7,129 nucleotides of DNA from DAIOSQ01 sp036752465 (lineage in GTDB: Bacteria > Pseudomonadota > Gammaproteobacteria > Legionellales > Legionellaceae): assembly GCA_036752465.1 (NCBI GenBank), contig DAIOSQ010000093.1:1-7129 (forward strand), written 5' to 3'. The position numbers were made by a program, and so were the translations under genes. Every line of letters begins with the position of its first letter. Position 1 is the first letter of the stretch. The notes under the pieces are model-generated. The model worked only from the letters and a program-made list of their open reading frames with translations. It was not told where the DNA came from and did not search any database. This document shows, in pieces, positions 1 through 6,439 of this stretch.

Positions 1-26
1 ATTGCCCTGCCGTTACAATTTAACAA

Positions 27-72
27 TTTTCGCGATTAAACGCGTCTGTGCGAAAACTTCTTGTTTTTTTTT
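27..72 (+). terminator. Possible terminator-like inverted repeat and T-tract at the window start
   Basis: TTTTCGC at 27-33 is complementary to GCGAAAA at 50-56, giving a seven-pair stem (eight with a G-T pair) around a long loop. A run of nine T lies at 64-72. The T-run starts seven bases after the stem and the stem is AT-rich, so this is a poor intrinsic terminator. It could end an upstream gene, of which frame 1 (stop at 37-39) might be the last dozen codons. That gene cannot be confirmed from what is visible. Confidence 0.2.
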
Positions 73-96
73 CTGTTCTCCAACAACAGGGACAAG
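60..96. repeat. Nested inverted repeat upstream of fadE
   Basis: An outer pair CTTGT (60-64) / ACAAG (92-96) encloses an inner pair CTGTT (73-77) / AACAG (85-89) with a seven-base centre. The left side between the arms is a T-run and the right side only GG, so it is not one continuous stem. It lies about 45 bases upstream of the proposed fadE -35 box, where an operator could sit. It does not match the FadR or PsrA operator patterns I know. Chance occurrence is quite possible. Confidence 0.2.
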
Positions 97-139
97 CTTA
101 GAGTTGGGCTGTTCGTATGCATGGCGCAACTTGGATCTG

Positions 140-167
140 TTGACAACAGTATGTTTTGCAGTATTGT
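140..167 (+). promoter_or_regulatory. Probable sigma-70 promoter of fadE
   Basis: A perfect -35 hexamer TTGACA lies at 140-145. A 16-base spacer leads to TATTGT at 162-167, which matches four of six bases of the -10 consensus. Transcription would start near 174, leaving a leader of about 29 bases before the ATG at 203. The -35 box sits within the short palindrome GTTGACAAC (139-147). The perfect -35 and good placement support the call; the weak -10 suggests a promoter that may depend on an activator or be modest in strength. Confidence 0.5.
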
Positions 168-202
168 GGGTAGATTAGCGAAATATAACATAGGGATTGG
201 TT

Positions 203-2641
203 ATGTCAGGAGTGGTGTGCTTATTGCTGTATGTCGTATGTATCCTGGTTATTTTATACCGTCGGTTGCCGAGCGTGGTGTTTGATGTGGTCAGCGGTTG
301 TTATTTGCTGTCGACGCTGTTTGCCATCACCCGCTGGTCTTGGCCGTTGGTTCTGCTGGTATGGTGCTTGGTGGGGGGCGCATTGCTGCTGATCCATGCG
401 ACTACAGCCAGGCAGAAATTTGTCGCTATCCTCTACAAACATACCAGTAAGCGTTTGCCACACTTGTCAAAGACCGAGGAAGAAGCCTTAAACAGTGGTG
501 ATACTTGGTTTGAGCAAGCTATTTTTCGTGGTGAACCGGACTGGGAGGGTGTGCTCAATATCAAATCTGGATTAACGCCCGAAGAACAAGCTTTTCTTGA
601 TAATGAAACGCAAACGTTATGCGAGATGATCAATGAATGGGAAATCGGTCAACAACAGGATTTGCCGCAGCAAGTTTGGACGTATTTAAAGCAACAAGGG
701 TTTTTCGGTTTGGTGATTGCCAAGCAATATGGCGGCAAAGCATTCTCAGCCCGAGCACATTCTGAAGTGATTTTGAAAATTGCCAGTCGCTCCGGGGCAG
801 CGGCAGTCACCGCAATGGTGCCCAACTCACTTGGTCCGGGTGAGTTGCTGCAGCACTATGGTACCGCAGAGCAAAAGCAATATTATCTGCCAAGACTGGC
901 ACGTGGTGAGGAGATTCCTTGTTTTGCCTTAACAGAGCCCGATGCTGGTAGCGATGCTACGTCTATTCGTTCCACGGCGATAGTGGTCAAGAAAAAGATT
1001 GATGGCCATATGCAGTTGGCTTTGCAACTAAATCTCAATAAACGCTGGATCACATTGGCGCCAGTGGCCACATTGGTCGGACTGGCGGTAAATTTAAAAG
1101 ATCCGGATGATTTATTGCAAGGCGTGGGTCAAGAGGGGATTACCTGTTTGCTGCTTGCAGCCAACACGAAGCATTTGCACATTGGCAATCGTCATTTGCC
1201 GGCCAATCAGCCGTTTATGAATGGCACAATTCGTGGTGAAGGGGTCATCGTGCCGATTACCAGCATTATCGGTGGGCAAGCGATGGCCGGGTGTGGTTGG
1301 CGTATGTTGGTAGATTGTTTGTCCATTGGGCGTGCGCTCTCGCTCCCTACTCTGGCAGCTGCTTCCGCAGGTATTGCTTATGTCACCTCAGGTGCCTACG
1401 CGCGTATTCGGCAACAATTTCAGGTAGAAATTGGCCTGTTTGAGGGGGTGGCTGAAAAACTTGCCGAAATTGCCGGGTTGCAATATATGGTAAATGCGGC
1501 ACGTATATTAACCGCTGCTGCAGTTGATGAGCATAAAAAACCAGCCGTTGCTTCGGCCATCACCAAATATTGGAATACTGAGTTGGCAAGAGTTGTCATT
1601 AATCATGCGATGGATATTCATGCTGGGCGTGCGGTGGTGGTGGGGCCGAGAAATTATTTGTCTAATTACTACCATACGATACCGGTAGCTATCACGGTCG
1701 AAGGGGCAAACATTATGACCCGGAATTTGCTCATTTTTGGTCAAGGCTCTATGGCCTGTCATCCCTTTATCCGCGAGGAATTTTACGCCATTGCCAAACA
1801 AGACCAAGCAGCATTTGGACAATTACTGTGGCAACATATTGATTATTTCTTGCACAATATGGCCAAAGCGCTTTGCAGCGGTTGGACCCTAGGCATCTTC
1901 ACCAAGGCACCGCTGGCCAGTCTTGCCAAGCAGTGTCGTCAACTGAATCGCTTAAGCCATGCCTACGCGTGGTTGGCTGATTTTGCTTTGATTTATTTAG
2001 GCGGTGCTTTAAAACGTAAGGAGCGGATCTCAGCTAGATTGGCAGATGGCATGTCTTATCTCTATCTGGCCATGGCAACCTTGCGTTATTGCGAAAGTCA
2101 AGGATCGCATCCTGATGAACAGCAACACGCGAAATGGGCAGTGGCTTATTGTTACCACTTTGCCGAACGTGCCATGCTTGGTGTTTGTCAGAATTTTCCA
2201 TCACGGTGGCTAGGTCGCCTGTTGCAATGGTTGTTATTTCCATGGGGATCGCGGATGCATTATCCGTCCGACCAAGCGAGTCAGCAATTAGCAAAATTAA
2301 TGACGGAGAACAATCATTACCGCAAAACGCTTTGTCAAATGTTATACTACAGTGGTAATCCGCTAGAGCCAGTTGATAAAATGGAGTATGCGTTGCAATG
2401 TATGATAAAATACGGCTCAGTTTATCAAAAAATTTCCGATCTGCGCCGCTATCGGTTTGGTGATTTACAGCGAAAAATTGCAGAAAAAGTAGACAAAGGT
2501 GAATTATCCCAGGCCGATATGGATCTGATTATGACGGTAGAACGGGCTCGCTGGGATGCGATACAAGTCGATGAGTTTAACTTTGATGCAGTGAAAACCA
2601 GTGCTTTTTACCCGATACCGCTTGATTTAAATGCCTGGTAA
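203..2641 (+). CDS. fadE: Acyl-CoA dehydrogenase FadE, membrane-anchored long form
   Basis: This FAD enzyme oxidises acyl-CoA to trans-2-enoyl-CoA, the first step of fatty acid beta-oxidation. The 812 residues match the length of E. coli FadE (about 814), and similarity runs end to end. The first 67 residues form two or three hydrophobic segments that should hold the enzyme at the inner membrane. Next come the FadE-typical stretch around NSLGPGELLQHYG and the flavin/substrate motif CFALTEPDAGSD at residues 240-251. The catalytic base should be Glu500 in ITVEGANIMTR. The last 270 or so residues are the FadE-specific C-terminal domain (DUF1974 type), with LGGALKRKERISARL. ATG 203 is chosen because AGGG (192-195) lies seven bases upstream; an in-frame TTG at 197 would add only two residues and overlap this site. 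The reading frame is intact. The next gene starts 29 bases downstream. The family assignment is firm; the chain-length preference cannot be read from sequence. Confidence 0.96.
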   Translation: MSGVVCLLLYVVCILVILYRRLPSVVFDVVSGCYLLSTLFAITRWSWPLVLLVWCLVGGALLLIHATTARQKFVAILYKHTSKRLPHLSKTEEEALNSGDTWFEQAIFRGEPDWEGVLNIKSGLTPEEQAFLDNETQTLCEMINEWEIGQQQDLPQQVWTYLKQQGFFGLVIAKQYGGKAFSARAHSEVILKIASRSGAAAVTAMVPNSLGPGELLQHYGTAEQKQYYLPRLARGEEIPCFALTEPDAGSDATSIRSTAIVVKKKIDGHMQLALQLNLNKRWITLAPVATLVGLAVNLKDPDDLLQGVGQEGITCLLLAANTKHLHIGNRHLPANQPFMNGTIRGEGVIVPITSIIGGQAMAGCGWRMLVDCLSIGRALSLPTLAAASAGIAYVTSGAYARIRQQFQVEIGLFEGVAEKLAEIAGLQYMVNAARILTAAAVDEHKKPAVASAITKYWNTELARVVINHAMDIHAGRAVVVGPRNYLSNYYHTIPVAITVEGANIMTRNLLIFGQGSMACHPFIREEFYAIAKQDQAAFGQLLWQHIDYFLHNMAKALCSGWTLGIFTKAPLASLAKQCRQLNRLSHAYAWLADFALIYLGGALKRKERISARLADGMSYLYLAMATLRYCESQGSHPDEQQHAKWAVAYCYHFAERAMLGVCQNFPSRWLGRLLQWLLFPWGSRMHYPSDQASQQLAKLMTENNHYRKTLCQMLYYSGNPLEPVDKMEYALQCMIKYGSVYQKISDLRRYRFGDLQRKIAEKVDKGELSQADMDLIMTVERARWDAIQVDEFNFDAVKTSAFYPIPLDLNAW

Positions 2642-2648
2642 GTAAATG

Positions 2649-2664
2649 CTCTTTTTAAGAGGGG
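2649..2664 (+). promoter_or_regulatory. Strong ribosome binding site partly folded into a small hairpin
   Basis: The Shine-Dalgarno run AAGAGGGG (2657-2664) ends six bases before the ATG at 2671. Its first five bases pair with CTCTT at 2649-2653 around a TTT loop, giving a five-pair hairpin that begins seven bases after the fadE stop codon. The hairpin is short and probably weak. A ribosome terminating on fadE would cover and open it, so mild translational coupling is an inference worth noting. Confidence 0.4.
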
Positions 2665-2670
2665 TCAAAC

Positions 2671-3576
2671 ATGCAGCAATCACTGCCACTGGTGCAAGAC
2701 AAACACGCATATGTTACGCCAACAGCGGATGCTATAGGTAAAATTAGTCAGCTCGCGCAAACCAACGTGGAAACTGCAGCGTATTTTGCGCGCAAGTTCT
2801 CTCAGGTCATGGATGTCGTTATAAAAGCAGAAACCGATCCTAAAAAAACAGCTGCTTTTAAGAATTTAGTGGCGGCGGTTAATCAATTGCCAGATGACGT
2901 GCGTCTGCAAGAAAAACAACGTGCAAACATATACGAAGGAGAAACTCCAGCAACACCCCTCGCAACCTTTCAAGCCAATAAACTTGAAGCGGCAGCCGTT
3001 GCCAAAAGTACAGAAGCTTTGCCGGAACTGCCCAGCGACAACAAACTTGTTTTGTTTGGTTACACCTTGGACTCTAAGGCTAATTTTGCTGCGCTAGGTG
3101 CGGTGGATGATAAGCCATTTGAATTGACTGGTTATTTTAATCAGTGGTTAGGGCAGCATGGGTACGTAAATACAGGTGTGGACCCAGAGCAAGCGAAGCA
3201 AGGCGTTAATACTGCGGCGATTATGCAAGCGACGGATACCGGCCAGATCAAGACGAATGCCACCGGCGAAGGGTTGCGCGCTGATCCCGAGGAGTTAAGA
3301 ACACTGATTGAACATGAGACCCAAGGCTTTGCTGGCTTTATTCAAGATATTGCGCAAAAACAAGACAAAGCTGTGCAAGTGTACACGCATTGCTTTTCTG
3401 ATGAGGAACTTGAACAAATGGATCAGTTGGCAGCACAACAATCTACCAGCGAGGCACCTGAAGCACCTGCGGCTGAGGGCCCGTCCACAGCGCCCAGCAG
3501 TACTGCAGCTGAAGCAAGCACAGACGCAGAGCAGCCAGATGCAGCTAGCGGCATGAGCACTGGGGGGCATCATTAA
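2671..3576 (+). CDS. Uncharacterised 301-residue protein with acidic low-complexity tail
   Basis: I do not recognise this protein. The ATG follows a very good Shine-Dalgarno run and the frame is open for 301 codons, so it is very probably real. There is no signal peptide and no membrane segment, which suggests a soluble protein. Residues 20-85 look helical (AIGKISQLAQTNVETAAYFA onward). A linker rich in Ala, Pro and Thr covers about 90-120. A second folded-looking part covers about 122-250, with LVLFGYTLDSKANF and FELTGYFNQWLGQHGY. The tail from about 252 is rich in Ala, Ser, Thr, Pro and Glu and is probably disordered. No Lys or Arg occurs after residue 233, while twelve Asp/Glu do. The only Cys is Cys241. 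It lies 29 bases after fadE and is likely co-transcribed. A phasin-like granule protein or a secreted effector are guesses prompted by the helical N-terminus and the tail; neither has a diagnostic motif here. Confidence 0.8.
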   Translation: MQQSLPLVQDKHAYVTPTADAIGKISQLAQTNVETAAYFARKFSQVMDVVIKAETDPKKTAAFKNLVAAVNQLPDDVRLQEKQRANIYEGETPATPLATFQANKLEAAAVAKSTEALPELPSDNKLVLFGYTLDSKANFAALGAVDDKPFELTGYFNQWLGQHGYVNTGVDPEQAKQGVNTAAIMQATDTGQIKTNATGEGLRADPEELRTLIEHETQGFAGFIQDIAQKQDKAVQVYTHCFSDEELEQMDQLAAQQSTSEAPEAPAAEGPSTAPSSTAAEASTDAEQPDAASGMSTGGHH

Positions 3577-3586
3577 TCTTTTTTTT
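3538..3586 (+). terminator. Weak candidate terminator of the fadE transcription unit
   Basis: GATGC at 3538-3542 can pair with GCATC at 3567-3571 around a 24-base loop, and a run of eight T follows at 3579-3586. The stem lies inside the last codons of the upstream protein and is short. The T-run is the best part of the signal. No better hairpin is visible in the 69 bases before the convergent murU stop codon. Confidence 0.25.
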
Positions 3587-3645
3587 GACTGCGCGAAGTA
3601 TAGCTGGGTAGGTGTGAGCCCTGGGCGGCAATTTTTTGAGCAGGG

Positions 3646-4308
3646 TTAGCCTGGCATGGATTGTAGCGCAGCTAGGCGCTCGGGTGTGCCGATGTCAAAC
3701 CATTGGCCACTATAGACTTCGCCGCTGACGTGATGCTCGTCTATTAAGTGCCTTAATATCGGTGTTACCGAGTATCTGCCGGGTTTGGCATGGGCAAATA
3801 CTGCGGGGTGGTAACAAGCTATGCCACTAAAGATATATTGCTTGTCAGTGTTGCTGAGCATGGCTGTTGCTGTGATACCAAAATCAGCATGATCAGCATA
3901 GACTGGTGTAGGGACTAGGACTAAATGAGCCAATTTAGCGGTGTTGCGATGCAAGTTACGCAACGGATAATCGGTGAAAATATCGGCATTAACTGTGATA
4001 AAATGATCTGGGCCAAGCTGCGGCAACGCATTGACAATGCCACCCCCGGTCTCCAAGGCCCCGGGTGGCTCGGGTGCATAGCTTATCTCTACCCCAAAAC
4101 GGCCGCCATGGCCTAAATGTTGGCGGATTTTTCCTCCCAGATGGCCAAGATTAATGACGATGTGGCGAATATCGGCCGCAGCTAAATGCAGTACGTGATA
4201 TTCGATGAGGGGTACGCCTTGTATGCTGCACATAGCTTTTGGGCATGTGTCGGTTATGGGGCGCAGACGCTCGCCGCGTCCTGCTGCTAAAATCATTGCA
4301 GTATGCAT
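3646..4308 (-). CDS. murU: N-acetylmuramate alpha-1-phosphate uridylyltransferase MurU
   Basis: MurU transfers UMP from UTP to MurNAc-1-phosphate, giving UDP-MurNAc and pyrophosphate in cytosolic peptidoglycan recycling. The 220 residues fit the short sugar-nucleotidyltransferase fold. Visible motifs are the nucleotide loop LAAGRGERLRP (residues 7-17), PKAM with Lys24, ALETGGG (84-90), VNADIFTDY with the probable metal ligand Asp109, FSGIA (160-164), and W-F-DIGTPERL with Asp205 as the likely second metal ligand. The close match to Pseudomonas MurU and the partnership with amgK separate it from glucose- or mannose-1-phosphate transferases such as RmlA. The start at 4308 has GAGG ten bases upstream. 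The next in-frame ATG (4296) overlaps the amgK stop as ATGA and would lose four residues, but has no good binding site. Either start places the gene in translational contact with amgK. Confidence 0.9.
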   Translation of the reverse strand: MHTAMILAAGRGERLRPITDTCPKAMCSIQGVPLIEYHVLHLAAADIRHIVINLGHLGGKIRQHLGHGGRFGVEISYAPEPPGALETGGGIVNALPQLGPDHFITVNADIFTDYPLRNLHRNTAKLAHLVLVPTPVYADHADFGITATAMLSNTDKQYIFSGIACYHPAVFAHAKPGRYSVTPILRHLIDEHHVSGEVYSGQWFDIGTPERLAALQSMPG

Positions 4309-5300
4309 GGGTTACTGACCTCGATAAAGCGCGGATAAATACGAGTTTGCAGCCATTCAAAAAAACTTGCCAAGGCAGGGATCTGTTGGCTACTGCTGCT
4401 AATGTAGTGATAAGTGAGCGGTAAATCTTTTAAGTATTGCGCTTTGCCATCACGTAGATACAAGCGACAAAAAATACCGAGTATTTTTAAATGCCGTTGT
4501 AGCCCACATAGTTCAAACCCTTGCGCAAAATCAGCCAAAGACCCAGCATATTGGGGTGGCAACTGATGATAAAACTGGTCGCGCCAGCCAGCAATTTGCT
4601 CGGGACGCCATTGCACATAACAATCTTTGAGTATGGAAACCAAATCATAGGTCAATGGTCCAGCTACAGCATCTTGAAAATCCAGTACGCCTAATGCAAG
4701 CTCTGTGGTATGCGGTAAAATCATTAAATTACGGGAGTGATAATCACGATGCACAAATACTTGTGGTTGTTGTAATAAGGCTTGGCTGATCCAAGTAAAG
4801 GTGCTGTGCAGCAGTTCGTGTTCTTGTTTGGTTATGCCAATGCCCAGATGTTGTTGTACGAACCAATGCGTAAATAATTGTAATTCTCGCATGATTTCAT
4901 CGTGATCAAAGCGTGGCAGTGCGGTGCAAGAGATGGTTTGGATCTGTTGCAACAACTGTGTGGCGGCACCGTACAAGCGATCGGCGTTGGAGGCATTAAC
5001 ATGGTGCAAAAATGCTGTGTCGCCAAAATCTTCTAACAATAAAAATCCTTGCGTGGGTTCACTGGCTAAGATTGCTGGCGTGTGGATCGCTACGGCTTTC
5101 AACATGGCTGCCTTTTCAATAAATGGCACAATGGTTTCGCGGTCGGGCGGGGCATCCATCACGATATAGCTGGATATGCCGCTATACAGTCGAAAATAAC
5201 GACGAAAGCTTGCATCACCCGTCAGTGGTTTTAATTGAAAAGCGGCACCTTTGAGCGTGTCGCTGAGCCAGTTTTGCAGTGCGTTTTGACGAAAAGGCAT
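4293..5300 (-). CDS. amgK: N-acetylmuramate / N-acetylglucosamine anomeric kinase AmgK
   Basis: AmgK phosphorylates MurNAc (and GlcNAc) at the anomeric carbon with ATP, making the substrate of MurU. It belongs to the aminoglycoside phosphotransferase / choline kinase fold. The 335 residues fit the usual length. GDASFRRYFRL (28-38) is the typical N-terminal segment. QGFLLLEDFGDT (84-95) forms the hinge region. VHRDYHSRNLMIL (183-195) is the catalytic loop with Asp186 and Asn191. LDFQDAVAGPLTYDL (206-220) carries the metal-binding Asp207. The frame stays open upstream to 5405, but the extra residues lack family character and run into lptD. The start at 5300 (MPFRQNALQNW) is therefore preferred, with AAGGGA 12 bases upstream, slightly far. 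The gene lies first in an operon with murU, overlaps it by 16 bases, and is divergent from lptD. Older annotations often call such proteins aminoglycoside phosphotransferase; antibiotic modification is not the likely role. Confidence 0.9.
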   Translation of the reverse strand: MPFRQNALQNWLSDTLKGAAFQLKPLTGDASFRRYFRLYSGISSYIVMDAPPDRETIVPFIEKAAMLKAVAIHTPAILASEPTQGFLLLEDFGDTAFLHHVNASNADRLYGAATQLLQQIQTISCTALPRFDHDEIMRELQLFTHWFVQQHLGIGITKQEHELLHSTFTWISQALLQQPQVFVHRDYHSRNLMILPHTTELALGVLDFQDAVAGPLTYDLVSILKDCYVQWRPEQIAGWRDQFYHQLPPQYAGSLADFAQGFELCGLQRHLKILGIFCRLYLRDGKAQYLKDLPLTYHYISSSSQQIPALASFFEWLQTRIYPRFIEVSNPCILQ

Positions 5301-5308
5301 GATATACT
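5300..5308 (+). promoter_or_regulatory. Candidate extended -10 promoter for lptD
   Basis: TGATATACT forms an extended -10 element: TG, one base, then TATACT (5303-5308), which matches five of six consensus bases. There is no good -35 at 16-18 bases; TTGACG at 5286-5291 is only 11 bases away and cannot pair with it. Extended -10 promoters can work without a -35. Transcription would start near 5315 with a leader of about 77 bases. The element touches the first base of the amgK start codon on the other strand. Confidence 0.4.
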
Positions 5309-5391
5309 GCTGTCCCTTATTGCATGGATTCGATTGACCTATGTATACCGCTGTTGCAGCGTGCATAACCGCTTTATCATAAGGCATTTTT
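5301..5391. promoter_or_regulatory. Divergent amgK / lptD spacer
   Basis: These 91 bases must carry the 5' ends of both transcription units. For the minus-strand amgK operon the candidates are TATGAT (complement of 5376-5381) and TATACA (complement of 5353-5358), neither with a convincing -35 at standard spacing, so I do not choose between them. AAGG at 5381-5384 is the lptD ribosome binding site, seven bases before GTG 5392. I see no clear operator palindrome. Confidence 0.5.
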
Positions 5392-6427
5392 GTGATTTTG
5401 AACATAAAACTTGCGCATATTCGCTCACTTGCAACGCTATGTCTGCTGGGACTGTTGGTATGCGCCTATGATTATGCCGCTACGCCAGCAACAGACGCGT
5501 TGATAGAACCAGTGGTCGCTTGTGTGATCCCGACGACGCATGCTCAGCTGACGCCGCAGCAGCGTGCGATGGTTGCCACGTGCCTGGGTTGGCGCCAGGA
5601 TAACCAAATACCGCTGTGTCATGGCGCGTATCAATCGCCGGTATTGCCAACGGCCGTTTTACCACAAACCGTTTATGCGCGTGCTGATCAAGTCGCCTTG
5701 TCACAAGACGGCCAATCGGTCTTGTCAGGTCATGTCCAAGTCCATCAAGATCAGCAAATCATGAGCGCCAATACCGCCTACATTTATCGTGACCGCAACA
5801 CCCAGCAAGTCACATCTGTCCATTTGCTGCATGACGTGCATTATCGTGAGCCCGGTAAATTATTAATTGCCAATAAGGCTATTTTATATCCAAATAGCAA
5901 GTCTGGTAAAATTGAAGATGTGTTATATCGCTTCGATGCTTATAAACGTGGTGCGATTTTGCCTGCTTGGGGCCGTGCCAAATATGTAGAACGCTTTCCT
6001 AATCAAAATTATTTCTTGCAACAAGCTACCTATACCACCTGCAAACCCAGCGTCAAAGGCTGGCAGTTAAAAGCAAAAAGCATTGATCTGGATCAGGCCA
6101 AGCAAACTGGCGTAGCCAAACAGGCCACTTTTTGGCTAGGTGATGTGCCGCTGTTGTACACGCCTTATCTTTCATTTCCCACGTCCAATGAAAGAAAGTC
6201 GGGATTTTTAATGCCAAATGCCGGTTACTCCAATGTAGGTGGCTATGATCTGGCCACGCCCTACTACTTAAACATAGCACCGAATTTCGACGCAACCATA
6301 GTGCCACATTATTATTCGTCGCGCGGCGTGATGTTAGGTGGCGATACGCGTTGGCTGACACCGCATTTAAGTGGGGTGGTCAGTGGTAATTTTCTACCAG
6401 CCGATCGCGCGTTTGGTCATTTTATTG
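5392..6427 (+). CDS. lptD: LPS-assembly protein LptD, N-terminal part up to assembly gap
   Basis: LptD is the outer-membrane barrel that, with LptE, receives lipopolysaccharide from the periplasmic LptA bridge and inserts it in the outer leaflet. About 345 residues are read before the gap. GTG 5392 is chosen for AAGG seven bases upstream; a TTG at 5398 would be too far from it. Residues 1-30 look like a signal peptide (basic start, hydrophobic core around LATLCLLGLLVCA). Residues 92-190 are the LptA-like OstA domain, with ADQVALSQDGQSVLSGHVQV. The conserved ATYTTCKPSVKGW (Cys217) corresponds to the E. coli TSCLPGSDTW site (Cys173). The barrel domain opens with RKSGFLMPNAGYS (268-280) and NIAPNFDATIVPHYY. 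Cysteines 44, 64 and 76 precede the OstA domain. Read straight through the N bases, the frame meets TGA at 6439-6441, which is a gap artefact. Confidence 0.93.
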
Positions 6428-6437
6428 NNNNNNNNNN
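6428..6437. other. Assembly gap of ten N bases inside lptD
   Basis: Ten N bases interrupt the beta-barrel coding region. The LptD frame before the gap and the LptD frame after it differ by one, so the true missing length should be a multiple of three, and ten is a placeholder. By comparison with E. coli LptD at the same place (YLPSDK loop against FLPADRAFGHF here), the gap falls in a variable loop. The missing sequence is probably short, but its length cannot be read. Confidence 0.97.
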
Positions 6438-6439
6438 AT

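Noticed and set aside
1..39. Possible C-terminal tail of an upstream + strand gene (stop TAA at 37-39)
   Set aside because: Only about twelve codons are visible and nothing can be recognised in them. It is mentioned as a possibility under the terminator but not called.
61..285. Small + strand open frame of 74 codons starting with a T-run
   Set aside because: It has no ribosome binding site, has a TTG start inside a T-tract, covers the likely fadE promoter and overlaps the fadE start in another frame. Composition is not protein-like.
3617..3647. Inverted repeat AGCCCTG / CAGGGTT between the convergent genes as a terminator
   Set aside because: The T-run lies in the loop instead of after the stem, and two of the seven pairs are the weak outer G-T and A-T pairs.
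4293..5300. Aminoglycoside resistance phosphotransferase
   Set aside because: The fold is shared, but the overlap with murU, the N-terminal GDASFRRYFRL segment and the lptD neighbourhood point to the sugar kinase AmgK.
5301..5405. Longer amgK start at 5405 on the minus strand
   Set aside because: The frame is open, but the added 35 residues have no resemblance to the family N-terminus and would overlap the lptD start codon and signal sequence. The start at 5300 gives the usual length.
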